Part shown: piece by piece, positions 1 through 6,744 of the stretch
Numbering within the stretch: the stretch's first letter is position 1
Layout of the letters: the number at the start of each line of letters is the position of its first letter
DNA from: Eudoraea sp.
GTDB lineage: Bacteria > Bacteroidota > Bacteroidia > Flavobacteriales > Flavobacteriaceae
Direction: 5' to 3'
Length of the DNA stretch: 7,124 nucleotides
Assembly: GCA_013041785.1 (NCBI GenBank)
Contig: JABDRK010000246.1
Location: forward strand, 1-7,124
Made by a program: the position numbers and the translations under genes
Notes under the pieces: model-generated
The model's database searches: none
What the model was told of the DNA's origin: nothing
The model's input: only the letters and a program-made list of their open reading frames with translations

Positions 1-2
1 CC

Positions 3-35
3 GAGGCAGCAGTAAAAATCATCAAAAATTGCTAA
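3..35 (+). CDS. Possible C-terminal tail of a plus-strand gene cut by the window edge
   Basis: The third forward frame reads EAAVKIIKNC and then stops with TAA at 33-35. The residue mix is plausible for a protein C-terminus, and the AT-rich, gene-free DNA that follows fits the end of a gene. Ten codons cannot establish a coding region, and the other two forward frames also stop within the first 40 bases (at 13-15 and 37-39). No function can be given. It is listed only because a plus-strand gene ending here would converge on the hairpin at 131-151. Confidence 0.25.
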   Translation, partial: EAAVKIIKNC

Positions 36-120
36 GTTGATTTTCAGAAAATATATGTTAATGTTTTGTTAAATCGATTAAAAGCACCTTAACATCGCCC
101 TGTTCAGATGAAAACAACAG

Positions 121-151
121 GCAAAAAAATAAAGCCCTGAAACAGGGCTTT
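121..151 (-). terminator. Rho-independent terminator of the acidic repeat gene
   Basis: AAAGCCCTG (131-139) and CAGGGCTTT (143-151) form a perfect 9-bp stem with a 3-base loop. Read on the minus strand the stem is followed by ATTTTTTTGC, a good U-tract, and it lies about 60 bases after the stop codon at 210. On the plus strand the 3' tail is only TTTATCGC, so the minus direction is favoured. It could also act weakly for a plus-strand gene ending near 35. Confidence 0.8.
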
Positions 152-209
152 ATCGCTGACTAATCAAATAACTGATAGAAAATGAGAATATTCTATCTAA
201 AAGGTATGT

Positions 210-842
210 TTATAACGCACAGGGATCAAATCCCTCGGGTAAAAAATCGGCCGGGTCAAAATCCAAAACGATCTCCTCTTCTTCTTCGATATACACTACC
301 GAATCCAGATCGAAATAGATCTCGTGGGGGTCAAATCCTTCTGGCAGATAGGCCGCTGTATCAAATCCAAGGTCTATAACCTCCTCTTCTTCCATATAAG
401 TAATACCTTCAATTCCTGTGGGGCCAGCATAGGCATCAAAATCCTCAGGCAGGTATAAAGCTGTATTGAATCCCAATTCGATTTCTTCCTCTTCTATAAA
501 GGTGATAGCATTCAGGTCTACGTAGACCTCGTTTGCATCAAAGCCTTCCGGCAGATAATCGCGGGTATCAAATCCCAGGTCAAGGATCTCATCCTCTTCA
601 ATAAAGACGATTTCATTCAAATCCAATTCTGCAGCAGAATCTGGATAGGTCCTACTTATCAACTTGGGTGCTATGATCGGAGTATTCGCTTCGCTAGTGT
701 GAACTTCGATGACTTTTACTTCCGCATTTTGTGTACCCAAAGCCACTTTTTGATAAGTGTTCTCTTTTGTGGCGATCTCTTCTTGCGGCGTGGTGGTTGT
801 GCTCAGCATAACCAGACCACATACTAGTAATAACTTGTTCAT
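210..842 (-). CDS. Secreted, highly acidic tandem-repeat protein of unknown function
   Basis: I cannot assign a function. The 210-residue product opens with a short hydrophobic stretch (about residues 3-14, after a Lys at position 3) that looks like a signal peptide with a poorly defined cleavage site. A Thr/Glu-rich linker follows, to about residue 73. The rest is four tandem repeats at residues 74-108, 109-142, 143-177 and 178-210. Each has a hydrophobic strand-like segment (such as ITFI or VVYI), a run of four or five acidic residues, then a block close to LGFDTAAYLPEGFDP. Across these 137 residues there are over forty Asp/Glu, no Lys and one Arg (R94). The pattern suggests an exported protein that binds cations or a basic partner, but that is inference. 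The only Cys residues are C8, inside the hydrophobic stretch, and C208, three residues from the end. The ATG at 840-842 is preferred because it starts directly at the signal-like segment. The gene has its own terminator and is divergent from the metalloprotease gene. Confidence 0.85.
   Translation of the reverse strand: MNKLLLVCGLVMLSTTTTPQEEIATKENTYQKVALGTQNAEVKVIEVHTSEANTPIIAPKLISRTYPDSAAELDLNEIVFIEEDEILDLGFDTRDYLPEGFDANEVYVDLNAITFIEEEEIELGFNTALYLPEDFDAYAGPTGIEGITYMEEEEVIDLGFDTAAYLPEGFDPHEIYFDLDSVVYIEEEEEIVLDFDPADFLPEGFDPCAL
213..623 (-). repeat. Four in-frame tandem repeats within the acidic protein gene
   Basis: Four consecutive coding repeats occupy 519-623, 417-518, 312-416 and 213-311, in order from the N-terminus. 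They encode units of 35, 34, 35 and 33 residues. The shared core is an acidic run, then LGF(D/N)T, two variable residues, YLPE(G/D)FD. The last unit is more divergent (DFDPADFLPEGFDP). The second unit lacks the HEIYF/NEVYV-type segment and has AYAGPT at its end instead. The array starts just after the linker and runs to the stop codon, so the protein ends on a repeat. The repeats are clear in protein sequence but diverged at DNA level, which suggests old duplication kept by selection. Confidence 0.9.
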
Positions 843-1129
843 TTTTGTTGATTGATTGCTTGCCTTGTCGGTTCAGCGTTAACTAATCTTGGTTTGCTTA
901 TAAGACGGTACAAAAACGCTTTTGTTACAGAAATATGTCGTGTTTAACAGCGTATTTGGATTTCAAAATCGCTCCAAATATCATTCGAAAAGCAATTTAT
1001 TATATTGATATTCATTGTTTTAAATCATATTCTTTGATGTCAGAAAAATTGTTCCACTTATGATTTCCTTAACAAAAGAATCCGTTTATTTTTCGGTTAT
1101 TTGGCATCATTTCTTCAAAAAATTTCCAA
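843..1129. promoter_or_regulatory. Divergent intergenic region between acidic repeat and metalloprotease genes
   Basis: This 287-bp AT-rich stretch separates two outward-reading starts, so it should carry both promoters. The best plus-strand candidate is TTG at 1005-1007, 20 bases, then TATTCTTTG at 1028-1036. This resembles the Bacteroidota TTG / TAnnTTTG pattern but has a 3-base gap where 2 is usual. No minus-strand match is convincing; GATATTTG on the minus strand, in the 975-990 area, lacks a well-spaced TTG. An imperfect inverted repeat lies at 907-927. Neither start has a Shine-Dalgarno, which is normal for this phylum. No ORF or RNA gene is evident. Confidence 0.4.
907..927. repeat. 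Imperfect inverted repeat in the divergent intergenic region
   Basis: GTACAAAA and TTTTGTTAC flank a short ACGC spacer. The inner ACAAAA / TTTTGT arms (910-915 and 920-925) are perfect, and the outer GTA/TAC pairs match if one base bulges. It lies about 65 bases upstream of the acidic repeat gene. It could be an operator-like dyad or chance in AT-rich DNA; there is no U-tract to make it a terminator. Confidence 0.3.
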
Positions 1130-3631
1130 ATGCATCCCAGACACATTTACAAGATCACCACCCTTTTGGTTTTCCTTTTTATTGCAACCCCACAGGCAGA
1201 AGCCCAGCTTTTCAAAAAGAAAAAGAAAGAAAGCACTGAGGCCAAGGCGAAGTCCAATGGTAAAAAAGACAAAATCCAACCTTATAATAAGGTAATTACC
1301 AAAGAAGCCAAAACGGATGAAGGTTTGTTTCCTGTGCATATGGTAGATGACCAACACTATTATGAAATTCCGGATTCGTTGTTTGGGAGGGAAATGCTCA
1401 TGGTGAGCAGGATATCAAAAACCGCATCAGGCATAGGATTTGGTGGTGGAAAAATAAATACCCAGGTGCTGCGCTGGGAGAAAAAGCCCAAAAAGGTTTT
1501 GCTTCGTGTGGTTAGCTACGGCGTGGTTGCTGCAGATTCCCTGCCTGTTAATGAGGCGGTAGTGAATTCAAATTTTGAGCCAGTGCTGTACGCCTTCGAT
1601 ATCAAAGCATTCAAAAAGGATTCGCTGAATCCGGCTACTGTGATACAGGTAGACGAACTTTTTACTAAAGATGCCAAAGCCCTGGGGATGCCAGACCGAT
1701 ATCGGAAGCGATATAAGGTGAGTCGCCTGGATGAAAAACGCAGCTTTATTGAATCTATCAAAAGTTTCCCTTTAAATATAGAAGCCCGACACGTAAAAAC
1801 CTATAGTGCTTCAAGTCCGCCCTCCAACGGAAGTGTAGGGTCCATATCTATAGAAATTAATAATTCAATGATCCTCCTGCCTGAGGAGCCCATGAAACGC
1901 AGGTATTTTGACCGGCGCGTAGGTTGGTTTGCCAGGGGACAGGTAGACTACGGGTTGGATGCACAGGAGAGTAAAACTGTCCGCTATCTGGACCGATGGA
2001 GATTAGAAGTAAAGGAAGAAGATATTGAAAAGTTTAATCGGGGAGAATTGGTTGAGCCCAAAAAGCCAATCATTTACTACGTAGACCGGGCCACCCCCCA
2101 AAAATGGGTGCCCTTCATCAAACAAGGAATTGAAGACTGGCAAGTAGCTTTTGAGGCAGCAGGCTTTAAAAATGCCATCATTGCCAAAGACCCGCCAAGT
2201 CCTGAAGAAGATCCGGACTGGTCTCCTGAAGATGTGCGTTATTCGGTAGTACGATACCTGGCTTCGCCCATACCCAACGCCAACGGCCCCCATGTTAGTG
2301 ACCCCAGGAGTGGAGAAATATTGGAATCGGATATCAACTGGTACCACAATGTAATGACCCTGTTGAGAAACTGGTTCTTTGTGCAGACCGCAGCCATAAA
2401 TGAAGATGCCCGTGGGGTGGCCTTTAAGGATGAAGTTATGGGACGTCTGATCCGTTTTGTATCATCCCATGAGGTAGGGCATACCCTGGGATTACCGCAT
2501 AACATGGGCAGCAGTGTGGCTTATCCGGTAGATTCCCTTCGCTCTGAAAGCTTTACCAAAAAGTACGGTACCGCTCCATCAATAATGGACTACGCCAGAT
2601 TCAACTATGTGGCCCAACCCGAAGATGGGGATGTAGCCCTGATGCCCAACATAGGGATATATGATAAATATGCCATTTCCTGGGGGTACAGGCCCATCCT
2701 GGATAAAACAGCCGAGGATGAAAAATCCACACTGGATCAATGGATTCTGGAACACGCAGGGGATCCCCTGTATCGTTTTGGACATCAGCAGGCCGGAGAT
2801 GTGGTTGACCCGAGTTCACAGACCGAAGATCTGGGTGACGATGCCGTAAAAGCAAGCCGTTATGGTATTGATAACTTAAAGCGCATTGTTCCTAATCTCA
2901 CCGAGTGGACCTATGAAGCGGGAAAGAATTACGACGATCTTGGGACCCTGTACGGACAGGTTATCAGCCAGTTCAACCGCTATATGGGACATGTGGGCAA
3001 CAATATTGGCGGGGTTTATGAGAACCATAAAACCTACGAACAGGAAGGGGCCGTTTATACCCATGTGCCTAAAAAACACCAACAGGCCTGCATGGACTTT
3101 TTACAGGAACAACTTTTTGAAACCCCGGAATGGTTACTTGACAAAGAATTGTTTGGCAAAATCCAATATTCCGGTTTTGTAGAACGCGTACGTGCTATGC
3201 AGGTAAGGACATTGAATAATGTTATGAGTCTGGGTAAAATGGCCAGGCTTATAGAAAATGAAGCCCTGAACAGCAGGGAGGCCTATACCCTGGTGGAGAT
3301 GATGCGCGACCTTCGCAATGGTATCTGGTCTGAACTACGAACAGGAAGAAAGATAGATACTTACCGGAGGAACTTACAAAAGGCCCACATAGACCGACTG
3401 GAATATTTGATGAAGGCTGAGAATCAACGCAAACTACCAGACTTTGGTGGATACCGCAAATCTACGGCTGTTAATACAAGCCAGTCAGACATCCGGTCCA
3501 TCGCCCGGGCAGAACTCAATAACCTGAAAAGAAATATCCGAAATGCCATGGGCAATACCGGAGATACCATGAGCCTGTATCACCTTCGTGATGTGCTGGA
3601 GCGCATAGACAACATCCTTGACCCCAGCTAA
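1130..3631 (+). CDS. Exported zinc-dependent metalloprotease (DUF5118/DUF5117/Met-zincin family)
   Basis: This is a predicted zinc peptidase of 833 residues, near the usual length for the Bacteroidota family that combines DUF5118, DUF5117 and a Met-zincin (DUF4953) domain. Residues 1-25 form a signal peptide with likely cleavage after AEA (A25), placing it in the periplasm or outside the cell. A Lys-rich linker (about 29-48) follows. The DUF5118-like segment is about 50-98 (including YYEIPDSLFGREMLMVSRIS), the DUF5117-like region about 100-295, and the catalytic domain about 400-720. The zinc site is HEVGHTLGLPH: H447, H451 and H457 are the predicted ligands and E448 the catalytic base. SIMDY at 484-488 supplies the Met-turn (M486). 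All key residues are present and the frame is intact. The ATG at 1130 starts directly at the signal peptide; no Shine-Dalgarno is seen. The substrate is unknown. It stands alone, divergent from the acidic repeat gene and closed by a terminator at 3687-3710. Confidence 0.95.
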   Translation: MHPRHIYKITTLLVFLFIATPQAEAQLFKKKKKESTEAKAKSNGKKDKIQPYNKVITKEAKTDEGLFPVHMVDDQHYYEIPDSLFGREMLMVSRISKTASGIGFGGGKINTQVLRWEKKPKKVLLRVVSYGVVAADSLPVNEAVVNSNFEPVLYAFDIKAFKKDSLNPATVIQVDELFTKDAKALGMPDRYRKRYKVSRLDEKRSFIESIKSFPLNIEARHVKTYSASSPPSNGSVGSISIEINNSMILLPEEPMKRRYFDRRVGWFARGQVDYGLDAQESKTVRYLDRWRLEVKEEDIEKFNRGELVEPKKPIIYYVDRATPQKWVPFIKQGIEDWQVAFEAAGFKNAIIAKDPPSPEEDPDWSPEDVRYSVVRYLASPIPNANGPHVSDPRSGEILESDINWYHNVMTLLRNWFFVQTAAINEDARGVAFKDEVMGRLIRFVSSHEVGHTLGLPHNMGSSVAYPVDSLRSESFTKKYGTAPSIMDYARFNYVAQPEDGDVALMPNIGIYDKYAISWGYRPILDKTAEDEKSTLDQWILEHAGDPLYRFGHQQAGDVVDPSSQTEDLGDDAVKASRYGIDNLKRIVPNLTEWTYEAGKNYDDLGTLYGQVISQFNRYMGHVGNNIGGVYENHKTYEQEGAVYTHVPKKHQQACMDFLQEQLFETPEWLLDKELFGKIQYSGFVERVRAMQVRTLNNVMSLGKMARLIENEALNSREAYTLVEMMRDLRNGIWSELRTGRKIDTYRRNLQKAHIDRLEYLMKAENQRKLPDFGGYRKSTAVNTSQSDIRSIARAELNNLKRNIRNAMGNTGDTMSLYHLRDVLERIDNILDPS

Positions 3632-3652
3632 CAGCAGATTCGATAAAGGGTT

Positions 3653-3671
3653 CAGTTTACAGGTTAAACTG
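3653..3671. repeat. Small inverted repeat just after the metalloprotease stop
   Basis: CAGTTTA (3653-3659) and TAAACTG (3665-3671) form a 7-bp stem around a CAGGT loop, between the stop codon and the main terminator. It has no T-tract, so it is not a terminator itself. It could help protect the 3' end of the mRNA, or be incidental. Confidence 0.35.
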
Positions 3672-3686
3672 CAAACCAATGTTTTA

Positions 3687-3710
3687 AAAACGGTCCTACG
3701 GGACCGTTTT
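3687..3710 (+). terminator. Rho-independent terminator of the metalloprotease gene
   Basis: AAAACGGTCC (3687-3696) pairs perfectly with GGACCGTTTT (3701-3710) around the loop TACG. The loop and closing pair make C(UACG)G, a member of the extra-stable UNCG tetraloop class. The arm ends in TTTT then AACC, so the U-tract is short. It lies 55 bases after the metalloprotease stop and before the small ORF. The A-rich left arm means it could also work on the minus strand, but no minus-strand gene ends here. Confidence 0.8.
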
Positions 3711-3782
3711 AACCACTATTAAAGTCCTTTTCACAACAACTGTATACAGCTATACCACAAACGCTAAAAAGGACAGGGAATT

Positions 3783-3980
3783 ATGATTAATTTGGTAGTA
3801 ACAAATCCCAATGTTATGACCTACAAACTTAAAAGCCTGATCTATTTTTTAGGATTGCTGCTGGCCATTATGTTGTACTATACCACGGATACGGATTCGA
3901 ACTCCATGGAACAACAGACACAGGAACAAATTGCCGATAATGATATCAAACCAATAGATAGGAAATTGGATTTCAAATAA
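3783..3980 (+). CDS. Small single-pass membrane protein, hypothetical
   Basis: The 65-residue product is not one I recognise. Residues 12-18 (MTYKLKS) are basic, residues 19-33 (about LIYFLGLLLAIMLYY) form one hydrophobic segment, and the remaining half is polar (TTDTDSNSMEQQTQEQ, ending in DRKLDFK). This fits an N-in, C-out membrane anchor or an uncleaved signal. ATG 3783 is chosen because GGACAGGG at 3771-3778 is a purine-rich, Shine-Dalgarno-like site, unusual for this phylum. ATG 3816 (54 residues) has no such site but begins right at the basic residues and is a serious alternative. A strong terminator lies 37 bases after the stop, and the metalloprotease terminator lies before the gene, so this looks like its own transcript. 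No clear promoter was found in the 72-base gap. The main doubt is its short length. Confidence 0.55.
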   Translation: MINLVVTNPNVMTYKLKSLIYFLGLLLAIMLYYTTDTDSNSMEQQTQEQIADNDIKPIDRKLDFK

Positions 3981-4017
3981 ATTCTTTCTATAATTCCATA
4001 GTAAACTTAGCGATAGG

Positions 4018-4050
4018 AAAAGAGTGCGGAATATCCGCACTCTTTTTTTT
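4018..4050 (+). terminator. Strong Rho-independent terminator after the small membrane protein gene
   Basis: AAAAGAGTGCGGA (4018-4030) pairs perfectly over 13 bp with TCCGCACTCTTTT (4034-4046) around an ATA loop. An unbroken run of eight T covers 4043-4050. It follows the stop at 3980 by 37 bases. This is the best-formed terminator in the window and is clearly oriented to the plus strand. Confidence 0.92.
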
Positions 4051-4137
4051 GATAGGTATGAGTGTATTTTCCCGCTACTTCGGCTTAAACCTTTTTTAAT
4101 AAACAGGGTCTAAAAGTTGAATCTAAAAAACAAACAC

Positions 4138-4584
4138 ATGAAAAGACTGATTTTAGCCGTAGTAATGCTTACGGGTTTTCTGTTGACGGCGCAGGAAGGA
4201 GACCGATTTAGGCAAAGGAAGGGAGCAAAGGACATGACGCCTGAACAGCTGGCGACATTAAAGACCAAAAAACTCACCCTGGCACTGGATCTTACCGAAG
4301 TTCAGCAAAAGGAAATCCAGAAACTCACTCTGGAACAGGCTAAGCTACGGGATTCTAAACGTTCAGAAATGCAGGAAAAGCGAAAAGCCGATCCGGAGGC
4401 CAGACCTTCAAAGGAAGAGCGTTATGAGCATCAGCTGGCCAGGCTTGACGAAATGATAGCCCATAAAGCAAAAATGAAAGATGTTCTAACCGAGGTACAA
4501 TTTGAAAAATGGGAACGGCTGCATAAGCATAAGAAAAACCACCCAAAGTCAAAAAGGAAAGGGCATAACCATCGTGGACGGTAA
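4138..4584 (+). CDS. Exported Spy/CpxP-like small protein with two LTxxQ motifs
   Basis: The 148-residue product resembles the small helical periplasmic proteins of the Spy/CpxP (LTxxQ) group, some of which act as chaperones or metal/stress sensors in Proteobacteria; Bacteroidota relatives are mostly uncharacterised. Residues 1-19 are a signal peptide (MKRL, hydrophobic core, then TAQ, with cleavage near residue 19). The mature part is almost wholly charged and helix-forming. LTEVQ occurs at 52-56 and again at 117-121, each opening a helix, the typical paired LTxxQ arrangement. The C-terminus (about 127-148) is Lys/Arg/His-rich with five His, which might bind metal or an acidic surface (inference). 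ATG 4138 is preferred to the in-frame TTG at 4117, which would add seven polar residues ahead of the signal peptide. The leader is A-rich without Shine-Dalgarno. No sigma factor or sensor gene adjoins it. It ends at a terminator shared with hemL. Confidence 0.82.
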   Translation: MKRLILAVVMLTGFLLTAQEGDRFRQRKGAKDMTPEQLATLKTKKLTLALDLTEVQQKEIQKLTLEQAKLRDSKRSEMQEKRKADPEARPSKEERYEHQLARLDEMIAHKAKMKDVLTEVQFEKWERLHKHKKNHPKSKRKGHNHRGR

Positions 4585-4596
4585 TTGTGAGTAAAT

Positions 4597-4624
4597 AAAA
4601 GGCTGGTCGTTAGACCGGCCTTTT
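4597..4624. terminator. Bidirectional terminator between Spy-like gene and hemL
   Basis: AAAAGGCTGGTC (4597-4608) pairs with GACCGGCCTTTT (4613-4624) around GTTA, with one G-U wobble on the plus transcript (A-C mismatch on the minus transcript). The plus strand continues TTTTTATTTTTA. The minus strand ends in CCTTTTATTTAC. It lies 12 bases after the stop at 4584 and 5 bases beyond the hemL stop at 4630, so one hairpin serves two convergent genes. Confidence 0.88.
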
Positions 4625-4629
4625 TATTT

Positions 4630-5919
4630 TTACTTTAAATCAGGGGCTATTTTGCCCAATGCCGCTATCGTGGCATCCAGATCTTCGTAACTGAGGGCAT
4701 CATTAAGGAAATAGCTCTCGAATGCGCTTGGGGGCAAATAAATACCTTGTCGCAGCATCCCGTGAAAATACCTCTTAAATGTTTCGTTATTCCCGGCCAT
4801 CGCTGTTTGAAAATCTACAACCGGCGTCTCTGTAAAGTGAACCGAAATCATACTTCCTTCCCGGTTGATCTGGTGCGGTATTTCAAGGTTTTCCAGAACC
4901 TCACTTATCCCCTTGTGGAGGTAGGCCGTCTTCTTTTCCAGGCTATCAAATATCTTCGGGTTATTATCGAGTTCGGTGAGCATCGCCAATCCTGCACTCA
5001 TGGCAAGCGGATTGCCACTTAAGGTTCCGGCCTGATATACAGGTCCGTCTGGTGCCAGCTGATCCATGATCTCTTCCCGGGCGGCAAACGCCCCTACCGG
5101 CAGGCCTCCCCCAATCACCTTGCCAAAACAGAGGATGTCCGCGGCTATACCCAGATACTCCTGTGCCCCACCCCTGGCCAATCGGAATCCGGTCATCACC
5201 TCATCAAAAATCAGTAATATATTTTGCTGAGAACAGAGTTCCCTAATGCCCTCAATAAATTCAGGTTTGGGAGGGATGCAGCCCATATTTCCGGCAACGG
5301 GTTCAATAATTACCGCAGCAATTTCACCTGCATTGGCCTTCATCAGGTCGGCCACATTTTCCAGGTCATTGTACCGGGCCAGCAAGGTGTCCTTTGCCGT
5401 GCCCTGGGTAACACCAGGACTGCTGGGACTGCCAAAGGTAACGGCCCCGCTGCCCGCCTGAATAAGGAAGGCATCGGCATGCCCGTGATAGCAACCTGCG
5501 AACTTGATGATTTTTTCTTTTCCACTATAACCCCTCGCAAGCCTTACGGCCGACATACAGGCTTCTGTTCCGCTATTCACGAAACGGATCTTATCTATAT
5601 TGGGTACCATCTCCACAGCGAGCTTTGCCAAATCTGTTTCGATTTCGGTTGGCATTCCAAAAGAAGTCCCTTTTCGGGCCCGTTCGGTAACTGCAGAAAC
5701 CACAGGGTCATGGGCATGCCCCAGGATCATGGGACCCCAGGAAGCAATGTAGTCTATCAGTCGGTTCCCATCTTCATCAAAAAGATAGGCCCCCTTGGCT
5801 TCTTTTACAAAAATCGGCGTCCCGCCAACCGCTTTAAAAGCGCGTACCGGGGAGTTCACCCCTCCGGGAATATACCTTTTTGCCTCCTGGAACAAGGCAC
5901 TACTTCTCTTGTAGATCAT
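4630..5919 (-). CDS. hemL: Glutamate-1-semialdehyde 2,1-aminomutase
   Basis: This enzyme converts glutamate-1-semialdehyde to 5-aminolevulinate, the last step of the C5 route into haem and other tetrapyrroles, in the cytoplasm with PLP. The 429-residue length matches the family. It is a fold-type I aminotransferase: the N-terminus has the HemL signature [12 protein letters not shown] (17-28); NSGTEA at 115-120 holds PLP phosphate; YHGHAD is at 144-149; FDEVMTGFR (238-246) carries D239, which contacts the PLP ring; and [15 protein letters not shown] (264-278) contains K267, the predicted Schiff-base lysine. GTLSGNP is at 298-304. No key residue is missing. The ATG at 5917-5919 begins the usual family N-terminus, 6 bp after the stop of the upstream lipoprotein gene, so the two are almost certainly cotranscribed. 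It is the last gene of the minus-strand operon and ends at the terminator at 4597-4624. Confidence 0.98.
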   Translation of the reverse strand: MIYKRSSALFQEAKRYIPGGVNSPVRAFKAVGGTPIFVKEAKGAYLFDEDGNRLIDYIASWGPMILGHAHDPVVSAVTERARKGTSFGMPTEIETDLAKLAVEMVPNIDKIRFVNSGTEACMSAVRLARGYSGKEKIIKFAGCYHGHADAFLIQAGSGAVTFGSPSSPGVTQGTAKDTLLARYNDLENVADLMKANAGEIAAVIIEPVAGNMGCIPPKPEFIEGIRELCSQQNILLIFDEVMTGFRLARGGAQEYLGIAADILCFGKVIGGGLPVGAFAAREEIMDQLAPDGPVYQAGTLSGNPLAMSAGLAMLTELDNNPKIFDSLEKKTAYLHKGISEVLENLEIPHQINREGSMISVHFTETPVVDFQTAMAGNNETFKRYFHGMLRQGIYLPPSAFESYFLNDALSYEDLDATIAALGKIAPDLK

Positions 5920-5925
5920 GAATAA

Positions 5926-6744
5926 TTATCTGGGTTTTTCGGTCTTGATCCTGAGCTCCTGCCCAACAGAAAGCTGACTGCTGTCCATATTGTTCAATTC
6001 CATGAGTTCTTCAACGGGTACAAAATACCGTCTGGAAATAGAATACAGGGTGTCTCCTTTTTTAACCGTATAATATTGATATTCGAATTGTTTGGGCTGA
6101 GGGTACACCGCGTACCCTTCGCGTAATACTTCGAGATCGAACCTGTACAACTGATAGCGTTCAATAAAGGAAATCAATTTTTGGGGGTATTTCCGGTCAG
6201 TTGCATAACCAGCGGCTTTCAACCCCCTGGCCCAGCCTTTGTAATTATCTCTTCTCAGACGGAATAAGGAGGCGTATCGGGAACGACTGGATAAGAATAT
6301 GCTATGATCCCTGAATGAATACATGGGGTGGTTGTATTTGCGAAAACATTCCCCCCTCCGATCGTCATCGTGATAGGCAAAATCTCCATCCCAGTTGTTA
6401 TGGCATTTGATTCCAAAATGGTTGTTGGTCTTTCGGGTAAGTTCTCCCCTGCCATATCCGCTTTCCAGGATGCCCTGGGCAAGGGTTATACTCGCCGGGA
6501 TTCCGTAGGCTTTCATTTCCAGTTTGGCCACATCAGCAAAGGTTTCAATATATTCTTCCACAGAGCCAATATCATAATAAACAAAGCTGCCCGGATCGTC
6601 GGGCATGGGAGACCCCTTTTCCCCTGTAGTTCCGGAAGTTTGGTTTTTCCCAAATGAATCACCCGAGCGGGAAGCGGCCTTTTTCTTAGTGCCGCAAGCC
6701 TGCAATACCAATATAAACGCCAGTAACCAGGCAAATCTTCTCAT
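5926..6744 (-). CDS. Glucosaminidase-LysM lipoprotein (peptidoglycan hydrolase)
   Basis: This is predicted to cleave the glycan strand of peptidoglycan at N-acetylglucosamine bonds. The 272-residue product starts MRRFAWLLAFILVLQAC: a lipoprotein signal with lipobox LQAC and acylated Cys at residue 17, then a Lys/Ser/Gly-rich linker to about residue 60. The glucosaminidase domain (PF01832 type, as in FlgJ and Bax) covers about 65-203. ILESGYGRGEL (92-102) contains E94, the predicted catalytic acid, and NNHFGIKC (107-114) is a typical family block. A LysM domain at about 224-267 (YYTVKKGDTLYSIS to VGQELRI) should bind peptidoglycan. Its start overlaps the stop of the upstream PLP-enzyme gene in ATGA (6741-6744), implying translational coupling. 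It is probably anchored in the outer membrane facing the wall, as for many Bacteroidota lipoproteins (inference). Confidence 0.94.
   Translation of the reverse strand: MRRFAWLLAFILVLQACGTKKKAASRSGDSFGKNQTSGTTGEKGSPMPDDPGSFVYYDIGSVEEYIETFADVAKLEMKAYGIPASITLAQGILESGYGRGELTRKTNNHFGIKCHNNWDGDFAYHDDDRRGECFRKYNHPMYSFRDHSIFLSSRSRYASLFRLRRDNYKGWARGLKAAGYATDRKYPQKLISFIERYQLYRFDLEVLREGYAVYPQPKQFEYQYYTVKKGDTLYSISRRYFVPVEELMELNNMDSSQLSVGQELRIKTEKPR

Noticed and set aside
182..379. Plus-strand ORF opposite the acidic repeat gene
   Set aside because: It is antisense to the repeat array; the Arg/Pro-rich product reflects the complement of acidic codons.
819..842. Acidic repeat protein as a lipoprotein through Cys8
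   Set aside because: Cys8 lies inside the hydrophobic stretch after only seven residues and lacks a proper lipobox; an ordinary signal peptide fits better.
2003..2347. Minus-strand ORF (114 codons) inside the metalloprotease gene
   Set aside because: It overlaps a confident conserved coding region and its translation has no plausible domain; it is a shadow frame, as are the other short ORFs across 1500-3700.
3740..3756. Short inverted repeat GTATA-CAGC-TATAC before the small ORF
   Set aside because: A 5-bp AT-rich stem is expected by chance and has no supporting context.
4117..4137. Upstream TTG start for the Spy-like gene
   Set aside because: It would put seven polar residues before a clean MKRL signal peptide that starts at ATG 4138, and no ribosome site supports it.
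5224..5925. Long plus-strand ORF (233 codons) opposite hemL
   Set aside because: It lies wholly antisense to a clear hemL. Its translation is Arg/Gly/His/Phe-rich with no recognisable domain. The open frame is a by-product of hemL codon use.
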